Source: JAGWAJ01 sp965215155 (GTDB lineage: Bacteria; Acidobacteriota; Vicinamibacteria; Vicinamibacterales; UBA8438). Taken from it: DNA of 64,000 nucleotides. The notes under the pieces are model-generated. The model was not told the origin of the DNA. It saw nothing but the letters and a program-made list of their open reading frames with translations, and made no database searches. The stretch lies in the NCBI GenBank assembly GCA_965215155.1, contig CBDCCY010000001.1, forward strand, positions 1,612,001 through 1,676,000, written 5' to 3'. This document shows, in pieces, positions 6,994 to 14,964 of this stretch. The translations under genes and the position numbers were made by a program. Positions within the stretch are counted from its first letter, which is position 1. Each line of letters begins with the position of its first letter.

Positions 6994-9849
6994 TCAGTCG
7001 GATACCGGCCGGTGCCGATGTTCGTGGATCGCCTGCCGCTCGTTGTTGTCCTCCGGCGATGCCCGCCGGTAGGGTCCCGTGATCGCCTGCGCCGCCTCGT
7101 CGGCCTTGAAGCGCTCGTAGAGCTCCTGCGAGCGATCCGCCGCATCCGTGTCGCCGGCCCCGCGGTGGGCCAGCATCAGGTTGTAGTGGGCCTGCAGGTC
7201 CTCCGGGTCGATCCGCAGGACCTCCTGGAACGTGGCGATCGCCTCGTCGAAGCGCCGGTCGAGGAACTGGATGCGGCCAATCTGGCCCAGCACCACCCGG
7301 TCTCGCGGGTACTGCTCGCGCGCGACCTCCAGGTGGGCCAGCGCGTCGTCGTACGCGCCGAGCGTCTTGCGCGCGGTCCCCAGGAAGAAGTGCGCCCGCG
7401 CGAGTCGCGGCTCCAGTTCGACGGCCCGCTCGAGGTGCGGGATCGCGCCGGCCACGTCGCCTTCCTGCAGCAATGCGCGGGCGACGTTGACCGGTCCGTC
7501 CGGGTACCCCGGGTCGATCTCCATCACCCGCTCGAAGGCGGCGACTGCGCCCTTCAGGTCGCCCTGCAGCAGCAGGCCGATGCCGTAGTCGTTCCAGCGC
7601 TCGCGGAGGGGCGGCCCGCCGGACGCCGGCGGGGACCCGCGCGGCGAATTGCCGACCTCTGCCGGCGCGGGGAGCGGCGCGTCGGCGTCGATGACGGCCA
7701 GCGACGCCGACGCCTCGGCCATGACCGTCGTCGGAATGTCGGGGATCGCCTTGACGCCGCCCGACACGTCGGAGGTGTCGCCGGTGAACGTCCAGCGGCC
7801 GTCGTCGTAGGCGCTGCCGACGGCGTCGTCGGGCGTCGACGGATCGCGCTCGCCGGCGTACGCCCACTGCGTGTTCCACCAGGCGAACTTGCGGTAGTTG
7901 ACCTTGGCGCGCAGGAAGATGCGGTCGCCGGCGTCCTCGGGCACCTCCAGCCGGTAGTGGACGGTGTCGGCGGCGCCGGGCGGAATCAGCCGGACGTAGG
8001 CGACGGAGCGGGTCATCCAGGCGTTGCGCTTGTTGATCGGGTTGCCCCGCTCGTCGAGCTGCAGGCTGCGGTAGAAGTGGGCGCTCGGGTCGACCGGTCC
8101 CGATCCGCCGTCCGCCGCCGCCCCGCTGTGCAGCAGCACGCGCCCCTGGTCGTCGACCGCCTCGAATTCGACCCAGACGTCGAACGCGTCGACCGTGCCG
8201 CCGGGGAAGAAGTGGCCCACCTTGCGCGTCCGGACGACGACCTCCACGCGTACCGATTCGCCTCGCCGCACCGCGACCGTCTGCAGGTCGAGCGGCGCCA
8301 GCACCTCGGCCGGCGGGCCGCCGGCGGCGATCCCCGCGGCGCCGAAGCGCATCGACTCCTCGCCGACCGCGAACGTGCTCGACAGGCGCGGCTCGGCCGT
8401 GCCGCGCGCCTCGGCGAGCGCCGGCGGCGGCGCCTCGGCGACGCGCGTGATGCCGAAGACATCGACCGAGACCTGACCGTCGCGCAGGAAGTCCTGCACG
8501 AGCCGGAGCTGCTCGGCATCGCCGTTGACGAACGGCAGCGCGGTGTTCGCGCCGGGGAAGCGGTGAGAGCGAACCAGGCCGTCGCGCGCCGCCGGATCGT
8601 CGGACGGGACGAGCGGCATGTGGCAGTCACGGCAGGTCTGGGGCGCCGGCGGGTAGTAGAAGGACCGCGCCCCCTGGCCGGAGACGCCGGAGGCTTGCCA
8701 GTTGTCGTACTCGTTGAACCCGCGGATCCAGCGGTACTCGTTCACCGGGAGGTCGAGGTGCACCTTGTGGCACGACGAGCAGAACTCGGCGCTCTGCTCG
8801 GTGTGGAACGGCTTCAGGAAGGTCTGTCGGTGGGGGCCCGGGGCGAGATGGGTGGCCGTGTCGTGCAGCCACTGCAGCAGCGGGTTCTCGCTCGCGGCGA
8901 GGTCATGCATCGGCGGGTACTCGATCACGAAGTCGCCCTGGCCCATCGTGCTGCCGACGTGGACGATGGAGTGGCACGAGGTGCAGCCAAGGCCGGCCTG
9001 CGCCTCCGGGGTGTCGATCTGCTCGCGGATCGGCCGGTCGAAGCGGCCGTTGAAGAACACGGCGTGGTCGTGGCACCCGGCGCACCACTTGGACGGCTCG
9101 GTGCCGACGACGTCCTGCATGTACTCGATCGACTTGCGGTACCACTGGTTGTTGAACGACGAAAAATGATGCGCCGACGCGTCCCACTGCTCGTAGATGT
9201 CCCGATGGCAGCGCCCGCAGGTCTCGCTGGTCAGGAAGAAGTCGGCCGGGATGATGTCGTCGACGTTGGTGTTCGCCGACGACGGGAAGAATGGGCTGTC
9301 CGGCCCCGCGCCTTCCTCCTGCATCGTCGCCGGGGGTGCCGCCGGGTTGACGATGCGGTGCGCGCGGCGCCATTCGGCCTCAGCCGCGCTCCGCACGAAG
9401 GGCGCCGCGACGGCGGCCAGCAGCGCGACGGCGAGGCCGGCGCGAAGCGCGCGGACGGCGGCGCCATTCGCCGCCGAGGCGTTGCCTGCCGGCGCCGCGA
9501 GCCGCCACAGATGCGCCGCCAGCAGAGCGGCGCCGACCACCATCACCGTGACGTGAGCCACGAGGATCGGGCGCTGGGCGCGCGTCGCGCCGACCACCAT
9601 CACGCCGAGCCCGAGCAGAAGCCCGACCGCGCTCACCCCGAGCCCGGCCGCGCAGAGGGGCGGGGGCGTCCAGCGGCGGCGGAGCAGGGCGAGCCCGGCG
9701 ACGGCGGCGAGGGCCAGACCGAGCACCGGATGGAGCGCGACGTTCGCGAAGTACCAGAGCGAGGCGCTCGGCAGGGCGCCGAGGTAGGCGGAGTTGAGCA
9801 GGAGAACCAGGAACCCGGCAACGAGCAGGCGAAGGGTCACGGATGACAT
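6994..9849 (-). CDS. Membrane-anchored pentaheme cytochrome c with C-terminal TPRs
   Basis: A 951-aa protein with three parts. About five hydrophobic helices occupy residues 5-150. A cytochrome region carries five CxxCH motifs: CGRCH 211-215, CAGCH 256-260, CTSCH 289-293, CSSCH 357-361 and CRDCH 406-410, and resembles the cytochrome c554-like multiheme group. After a beta-rich middle section (around 480-690) the C-terminus (about 740-930) is a run of TPRs (GDLKGAVAAFERVMEIDP, GAYDDALAHLEVAREQYP and similar). The hemes should face the periplasm. Electron transfer is inferred from the hemes; partners are unknown. It follows the ABC ATPase by 54 bp and precedes the DUF1330 gene by 27 bp on the same strand. 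Confidence 0.88.
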   Translation of the reverse strand: MSSVTLRLLVAGFLVLLLNSAYLGALPSASLWYFANVALHPVLGLALAAVAGLALLRRRWTPPPLCAAGLGVSAVGLLLGLGVMVVGATRAQRPILVAHVTVMVVGAALLAAHLWRLAAPAGNASAANGAAVRALRAGLAVALLAAVAAPFVRSAAEAEWRRAHRIVNPAAPPATMQEEGAGPDSPFFPSSANTNVDDIIPADFFLTSETCGRCHRDIYEQWDASAHHFSSFNNQWYRKSIEYMQDVVGTEPSKWCAGCHDHAVFFNGRFDRPIREQIDTPEAQAGLGCTSCHSIVHVGSTMGQGDFVIEYPPMHDLAASENPLLQWLHDTATHLAPGPHRQTFLKPFHTEQSAEFCSSCHKVHLDLPVNEYRWIRGFNEYDNWQASGVSGQGARSFYYPPAPQTCRDCHMPLVPSDDPAARDGLVRSHRFPGANTALPFVNGDAEQLRLVQDFLRDGQVSVDVFGITRVAEAPPPALAEARGTAEPRLSSTFAVGEESMRFGAAGIAAGGPPAEVLAPLDLQTVAVRRGESVRVEVVVRTRKVGHFFPGGTVDAFDVWVEFEAVDDQGRVLLHSGAAADGGSGPVDPSAHFYRSLQLDERGNPINKRNAWMTRSVAYVRLIPPGAADTVHYRLEVPEDAGDRIFLRAKVNYRKFAWWNTQWAYAGERDPSTPDDAVGSAYDDGRWTFTGDTSDVSGGVKAIPDIPTTVMAEASASLAVIDADAPLPAPAEVGNSPRGSPPASGGPPLRERWNDYGIGLLLQGDLKGAVAAFERVMEIDPGYPDGPVNVARALLQEGDVAGAIPHLERAVELEPRLARAHFFLGTARKTLGAYDDALAHLEVAREQYPRDRVVLGQIGRIQFLDRRFDEAIATFQEVLRIDPEDLQAHYNLMLAHRGAGDTDAADRSQELYERFKADEAAQAITGPYRRASPEDNNERQAIHEHRHRPVSD

Positions 9850-9904
9850 GAGCGTGTCCGCCGACCATCGGCCCGGCCGCTGGCCGCCGGCTCCGGGTCT
9901 GCTG

Positions 9905-10612
9905 TCAGGCGCGCACCTCGTCCTTGTCGATCCGCCCGTCGACCAGGCGGATCAGGCGCCGGGCGCGCGCCATGACGCGCGGATCATGGGTGGAGAAGAG
10001 GAACGTGACCTGGTTCTCCCGGTTCAGCGTCTCCATCATCTCCAGAAGCGACTCGGCGGTCGCGGAGTCGACGTTGGCGGTCGGCTCGTCCGCCAGCACG
10101 ACAGCCGGCTCGGCCGCGATGGCGCGCGCGATCGCGACGCGCTGCTGCTGGCCGCCGGAGAGCTCCGCCGGGCGCCGGTGCTCCATCCCCTCGAGCCCGA
10201 CGCGGGCCAGGAGCTCCATCACCCGCTCCTTCCGCTCCGCCTCCGCGACGCCCTGGACGGCCATCACGATCTCGGCGTTCTCGTAGGCGCTCAGCACCGG
10301 CAGCAGGTTGTAGGACTGGAACACGAAGCCGATGCGGTCGCGGCGCAGGTGGCTCAGCTCCTTCCGGTTGAGCGTGCCGAGGTCCGCGCCCTCGAGGCGC
10401 ACCGTGCCCGACGTCGGCGAGTCGAGGGCGCCGATCAGGTTGAGGGCCGTCGTCTTCCCGGAGCCCGACGGACCGCTGAGGGCCGTGAACTCGCCGCTGC
10501 GCATCGTCATGGTGATGCCGCGCAAGGCGTCGACCTGCTGATCCCCCTGCTGGTAGACCTTGGCGACCTCTTCGAGTTCCACGACCGGAGCCTTGCCGTC
10601 CGTACCGCTCAT
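9905..10612 (-). CDS. ABC transporter ATP-binding protein (MacB/LolD type)
   Basis: A 235-aa ATPase with Walker A GPSGSGKTT, a Q-loop (GFVFQSYNLLP), signature LSGGQQQR, Walker B VVLADEPTA and the H-loop (FSTHDP). Length and motifs match the MacB/LolD/FtsE subfamily, which powers mechanotransmission through FtsX-type permeases without moving the substrate across the inner membrane. It follows two FtsX-like permease genes on the same strand, so the three genes make a complete transporter. The substrate is unknown; lipoprotein release or export of an envelope compound are the family precedents. Confidence 0.93.
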   Translation of the reverse strand: MSGTDGKAPVVELEEVAKVYQQGDQQVDALRGITMTMRSGEFTALSGPSGSGKTTALNLIGALDSPTSGTVRLEGADLGTLNRKELSHLRRDRIGFVFQSYNLLPVLSAYENAEIVMAVQGVAEAERKERVMELLARVGLEGMEHRRPAELSGGQQQRVAIARAIAAEPAVVLADEPTANVDSATAESLLEMMETLNRENQVTFLFSTHDPRVMARARRLIRLVDGRIDKDEVRA

Positions 10613-10655
10613 CAGCGACCACCTCTCCCGTTCGGCGCCGGACCGTTCGGCGGGC

Positions 10656-11903
10656 TCAGACCAGACGGATCGTCTCCACCGGGTCGGCGTGCCCCGCCTT
10701 CCAGGCCGGATAGACGCCGGACAGCAGGATGGCGGCGAGCGCCGAGAAGCCGATGAGCGTCAGGCTCTCGCCGAAGATGCCGACCTTCAGCGTGGTCGAC
10801 ATGCCGACGCCGGCGACCTCCATCTGGTCGGCGGGGACGATGGCCGACATGTCGAGCCCGGTCGAGGAGAGGTAGAGGTACGGCCCGATGGTGACCAGCG
10901 CGGCGCCCGCGAGGCCGACGACGGCCAGCCAGGCGCTCTCGAGCATGACCAGCCGGAAGAGCTGCGACGGGCTGAACCCGACGGCCAGCATGATGCCGAA
11001 CTCGCGCAGGCGCTCCATCACGCTGACGAAGAGCGTGTTGAAGATGCCGGCCGCCACCAGCACCGCCAGCACGAACATCATGACCTGCGCGCCGCCCACC
11101 TTCATGGCGATGAACACGGCCAGGTCCGGCTGCAGCTCGTGCCACGGCAGCACGGCGACGCCGGCCGGGGCCCCGCCCTCCAGATCCGCCACGACCCGGT
11201 CCGTGACGCGCTGATCGTCGACGAACGCGGCCACCTGGATCGCTTCGTCCGGCCCGTAGCCGATGAGCTCGCGGACGGTGTCGAGGGGCAGCAGACAGAT
11301 GCCTCCGTCGACGCTCGGCGAGCCGGTGTCGACGATGCCGGACACCCGCGCCAGGCCGCTCACGATCTCGCCTTCCTTGTCGGTCAGGGTGTAGACCACC
11401 TTCGAGCCGAGCTCGACGTCGAGGTTCGAGGCGAGCCTCGCGCCCAGGATGATCCCGCCGTCGCTCGACGTCCGGAAGAACTCTCCCTCGGTGACCGCCT
11501 CGAGGAGCGACAGGGTCTCCTCGTCCTCGTTCTCGGGGGACACGGCGAGGAACCCGGCCCCGACGTTCTCGCGCGCGGTCGACAGCATGTTGAACCCGCT
11601 GATGCGCTCCACGACACGGATGACGCGCGGGTTGCCGGCGGCCAGCCGCCGCAGCTCGCCCGTCCCCGTCACGGGGCGGGACAGGGTCGGGGTGTCGAGG
11701 TACTCGGGATGCTGCAGCGTCACGTGACCCGCGCCGAGGCGGGCCGCCAGGCGGATCATGTCCGCCCAGTTCTGATCCTGCATCGCCATCGTGATGACGG
11801 AGAGGAAGACCCCGAAGACGATCGCCGACAACGTGATCACGGTTCGGCGGCGGTTCCGCCAGAGGTTGCGCCACGCCATCGTCGCGAGACTGCTGCCCTT
11901 CAT
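10656..11903 (-). CDS. ABC transporter permease, FtsX/MacB type (second of pair)
   Basis: A 415-aa permease with the MacB layout. An N-terminal MAWRNLWRNRRRT signature leads into the first membrane helix (about 22-42), followed by a large periplasmic domain (about 45-265) and three C-terminal helices (about 275-300, 325-350 and 375-400). The motif MERLREFGIMLAVGFSP between helices 2 and 3 is the conserved coupling segment, and the protein ends with the usual YPAWKAGHADPVETIR. It lies 24 bp after the paralogous permease gene and 42 bp before the ATPase gene. Confidence 0.92.
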   Translation of the reverse strand: MKGSSLATMAWRNLWRNRRRTVITLSAIVFGVFLSVITMAMQDQNWADMIRLAARLGAGHVTLQHPEYLDTPTLSRPVTGTGELRRLAAGNPRVIRVVERISGFNMLSTARENVGAGFLAVSPENEDEETLSLLEAVTEGEFFRTSSDGGIILGARLASNLDVELGSKVVYTLTDKEGEIVSGLARVSGIVDTGSPSVDGGICLLPLDTVRELIGYGPDEAIQVAAFVDDQRVTDRVVADLEGGAPAGVAVLPWHELQPDLAVFIAMKVGGAQVMMFVLAVLVAAGIFNTLFVSVMERLREFGIMLAVGFSPSQLFRLVMLESAWLAVVGLAGAALVTIGPYLYLSSTGLDMSAIVPADQMEVAGVGMSTTLKVGIFGESLTLIGFSALAAILLSGVYPAWKAGHADPVETIRLV

Positions 11904-11928
11904 CGCGCACCCTTCCTTGCTGTCGTTC

Positions 11929-13143
11929 TCACTGATACCGCATCGCCTCCACGGGGCTGATGCGGGCTGCCTTGAGGGCGGGGTAGACCACCGCCACGAG
12001 CACCAGCAGGATCAGCGTCATCGCCGGCGTCGCGAACGTAGCCGGAGTCACCGCCGCCTGCCAAACGGTCGCGAACGACGCTCCCATCACCGTGACCCCG
12101 CCGAGGGCGCCGGTGTCGATGCCGAACTCCACCAGGTACCACAGCGTCGGGGCGGAGATCACCAGGCCGATGCCCAGCGCGAGGCCGGTCTGGAGCGCGC
12201 TCTCCAGGAAGATGAGCCACAGCACCTGCCGCGGCTCGACGCCGAGCGCCTTGAGCACGCCGAACTCGCGAATGCGCTCGAACACCGCCATCAGCATCGC
12301 GTTCAGGACGAGGATCGCGATGACGATATAGAAGACGGCGGAGACGATGCCCAACATCTGGCGCGCCGAGTCGAGATAGGTCGCGATGGTCGGCATCAGC
12401 GACCGCCACGACTGCGTGTCGAGACCGGGGGCCAGACCCTGCGCCGCCGCGAGCGCGGCATCCAGCTCGACGTCGTCCGCCTTGCGCACCACGATCTCGT
12501 GCGCTCCGGACGGCATGACGAAGAGCTCGCGGAAGGCATCCTCGGTGAGGTAGACCGCGCCGCGGTCGACGCCGTCGTTTATGCTGCCGAGGACCCCGCG
12601 CACGGCGTAGAGATCGTTGGCGATGCCGCCGTCGGTCGTCTGGCTGAGCACGATCAGCTCGTCACCGACGGATACGTTGAGCGAGCGGGCCATCCGCCGT
12701 CCCACGACGGCGCCCTTGGGGTCGGCCTCGTCGAGCCAGGTTCCCTCCTCGACCCGCGTCGCGATGACGCTGACGCGAGCGTCGTCCTGCACGTTGACGC
12801 CGCGCAGCGACGCCCCGGCGGCCGAGTCGTGCGCCGCGGCGAGGCCCGCTCCCACCAGCCGCGCGCTCGCCCGGAACCCCTCCGCCTCGAGCTCGGCGAT
12901 CAGCGCGTCCGCGTCGTCGATGACGGTATAGAGCGAAGGATCGTCCAGATAGGTCGGGGCGTGGATCTGGAGGTCGCCGAGGTCGACCTCGACGATGGTC
13001 TCCTCCATGTCGTTCAGCATGCCCTGCAGCAGGCCGAACCAGATGACCATGCCGTAGAGGCCGAACACCATCGCGCCCACGGTGACGGAGGTTCGCCGGC
13101 GATTGCGGCCGATGTTGCGCCACGCCATCTTGAGGATGCGCAT
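11929..13143 (-). CDS. ABC transporter permease, FtsX/MacB type (first of pair)
   Basis: A 404-aa permease with the same layout as its downstream neighbour: MAWRNIGRNRRRTSVTVG, first helix, periplasmic domain to about residue 270, then three helices with FERIREFGVLKALGVEP between them and the family ending YPALKAARISPVEAMRYQ. Two different permeases with one ATPase suggest a LolCDE-like heteromer rather than a MacB homodimer; this is inferred from gene count. No MacA-like adaptor gene is seen nearby. A weak GGAG site precedes the start. Confidence 0.92.
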   Translation of the reverse strand: MRILKMAWRNIGRNRRRTSVTVGAMVFGLYGMVIWFGLLQGMLNDMEETIVEVDLGDLQIHAPTYLDDPSLYTVIDDADALIAELEAEGFRASARLVGAGLAAAHDSAAGASLRGVNVQDDARVSVIATRVEEGTWLDEADPKGAVVGRRMARSLNVSVGDELIVLSQTTDGGIANDLYAVRGVLGSINDGVDRGAVYLTEDAFRELFVMPSGAHEIVVRKADDVELDAALAAAQGLAPGLDTQSWRSLMPTIATYLDSARQMLGIVSAVFYIVIAILVLNAMLMAVFERIREFGVLKALGVEPRQVLWLIFLESALQTGLALGIGLVISAPTLWYLVEFGIDTGALGGVTVMGASFATVWQAAVTPATFATPAMTLILLVLVAVVYPALKAARISPVEAMRYQ

Positions 13144-13216
13144 GCCGTTCTCCGGTGTCGAAGTCTCGAGCTGCCTGCGGCGGCCTCGTCGCGGTTCAGG
13201 GCCTCGCGCCGGCTCG

Positions 13217-14689
13217 TCAGGGCGCGCCGGCCGCGAGCAGCTCCCGGATGGCCGCCGCCGTCGCCGGGCGCGTGCTGAAGTGGCTCCGCGTGCCGTCGGC
13301 GTTCTCCAGCGGCGTCCACCCGCCTTCGCTCTCGATGTCGAGCGCGGCGCCGTGCTCGAACAGGAAGCGGACCACGCTCGTCGTGCCGCTGCGGGCCGCC
13401 CCGTGCATCGCCGTCTCGCCCCTGTCGTTGACGGCGGCGAGGTCGGCCCCGAGCCTCCAGAGCAGCTCGACCGCCTCGAGCCGCTCGGCCTCGGTGCCGA
13501 TGCTCCGCTCGAAGTTGAATCCCATGCCGGCCGCCGCCATCAGCGGGGTGACGGAGCGGTCGGTCGCCAGGTGCGGATCGGCGCCGTGGGCGAGCAGCAC
13601 GCGCATCGCGTCCGCGTCGCCGGCCCGCGCCGCGATCAGGAGCGGCGTGGCCCCGATGAGCGGCAGGGCGCTCCAGTTGTTGTCGAAGACGCCCGCTCGC
13701 GGAAAGCGCTTCTCGATCCGCGCGTTCGGGTCGGCGCCCGCCGCCAGGAGCACGCGCATCAGGCCCAGCGGATCGAGGTCGCCCGTGGTGGGCGGCGGGG
13801 GCCGGTAGAAGTCGGTGAACTCGTAGCGCCGCCAGCGGACCGCGTGGTGGAGCGCCGTGCCGCCCGGGGTGGCCACCTCGGGGTCAGCGCCGAGCGCCAG
13901 CAGTTCGGCGGCCAGGGCGTAGTGGCCGTTCAGGATGGCGAGGACCAGCGGCGTGTGGCCGTCGCCGTCCGCCTGGTCGATGCCCGCCCCCGCGGCCACC
14001 AGGGCGTGTGCTACGGCGCCGTCGCCGGCCCGGACCGCGAACAGCAGCGGCGTGAACTCCCCGTCCGAGCGCGCGCCGACGTCGGCGCCGTAGCGGAGCA
14101 GCGGCTTCGTCGCCTCCAGGTGGCGCTCCGCCGCCGCCCACATCAGCGCGGTCTGCCCGCGCCACGTCTCCCTCGCGTTCGGATCCGCGCCGTGCGCCAG
14201 CAGCAGCTCGACGGCCGCCGCGCTGCCGCTGCGGGCCGCGGTCATCAGCGCCGACTCACCCTCGCGCGACGCCTGGCCGGCGTCGGCACCGGCGTCCAGC
14301 AGGCGTCCGATGACGGCGGCACTGCCGTTCACGCTCGCCAGCGAGAGCGGCGTGACGCCGTAGCGGTTCGTCGCCGTTGCCTCCGCGCCGGCGGCGATGA
14401 GCGCCGCCACGGTCGCCTCGTCGTCGAGGTGCGCGGCCCAGTGGAGCGCGGTCGTGCCATCGACCTCCGCGGCGTTCGCGGACTCCACGTCTGCGGCAAG
14501 GAGGGTCCGCACGGCGGCCGCATCGCCCGCCTTGACGAGCGCGAGAATCGCCGCGCCGCCCTCCGCGGCGAACGCCGAGGACGCAGCCAGGGCCAGCGAC
14601 GCGATGGTGCCGGCCACCGGCAGGGGAGCGGGCGAGCGGAGGGCCGTTGTCAGCCGTGGCATTGCCATCGCGTGCACGAGTCGTCTCAT
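13217..14689 (-). CDS. Secreted ankyrin-repeat protein 2
   Basis: A 490-aa protein, paralog of the ankyrin protein at 4931-6445. The signal peptide ends near SSAFAAEGG, followed by about ten ankyrin repeats. Shared stretches include GQTALMWA and TPLLFAVRAGD. The ATG at 14689 is preferred over an in-frame ATG at 14725 because a good promoter-like pair lies at 14711-14739 and would exclude the longer form. No Shine-Dalgarno sequence is visible. It heads a same-strand run with the ABC transporter, pentaheme cytochrome and DUF1330 genes, and is divergent from the second PSD/DUF1552 pair. A scaffold role in the periplasm is inferred. Confidence 0.83.
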   Translation of the reverse strand: MRRLVHAMAMPRLTTALRSPAPLPVAGTIASLALAASSAFAAEGGAAILALVKAGDAAAVRTLLAADVESANAAEVDGTTALHWAAHLDDEATVAALIAAGAEATATNRYGVTPLSLASVNGSAAVIGRLLDAGADAGQASREGESALMTAARSGSAAAVELLLAHGADPNARETWRGQTALMWAAAERHLEATKPLLRYGADVGARSDGEFTPLLFAVRAGDGAVAHALVAAGAGIDQADGDGHTPLVLAILNGHYALAAELLALGADPEVATPGGTALHHAVRWRRYEFTDFYRPPPPTTGDLDPLGLMRVLLAAGADPNARIEKRFPRAGVFDNNWSALPLIGATPLLIAARAGDADAMRVLLAHGADPHLATDRSVTPLMAAAGMGFNFERSIGTEAERLEAVELLWRLGADLAAVNDRGETAMHGAARSGTTSVVRFLFEHGAALDIESEGGWTPLENADGTRSHFSTRPATAAAIRELLAAGAP

Positions 14690-14710
14690 TGATAGACCGA
14701 CCGTCTGCCT

Positions 14711-14739
14711 ATGATTCCGCGCCACCCGGCTGGTGTCAA
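14711..14739 (-). promoter_or_regulatory. Sigma-70-like promoter for ankyrin gene 2
   Basis: On the minus strand a perfect TTGACA (14739-14734) is followed after exactly 17 bp by AATCAT (14716-14711), four of six matches to TATAAT. Initiation about 7 bp further would give a 5' leader of roughly 15 nt before the ATG at 14689, fitting the lack of a ribosome site. This is prediction only. Confidence 0.5.
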
Positions 14740-14964
14740 GCTTGCCCGTGGGCCGAGCGCCCTCGCATCCGCCGTGTCCCAGCCCCCAACCATAGCACCC
14801 GCCGTCCGCGCGTCAAGGCCCCGGCACACCGGCGGCTCGGCAGCGCCCGTCTTTCTTCTTGGCAACGAACGCCCGGTGAGCGACAATCGCACGTTCGCGA
14901 CCCCGCGGAGCGCTCCGAGGTGCGTGGCGGATGCGGGAGCGGCCCCGAGCGACGGGAGTAGCAG

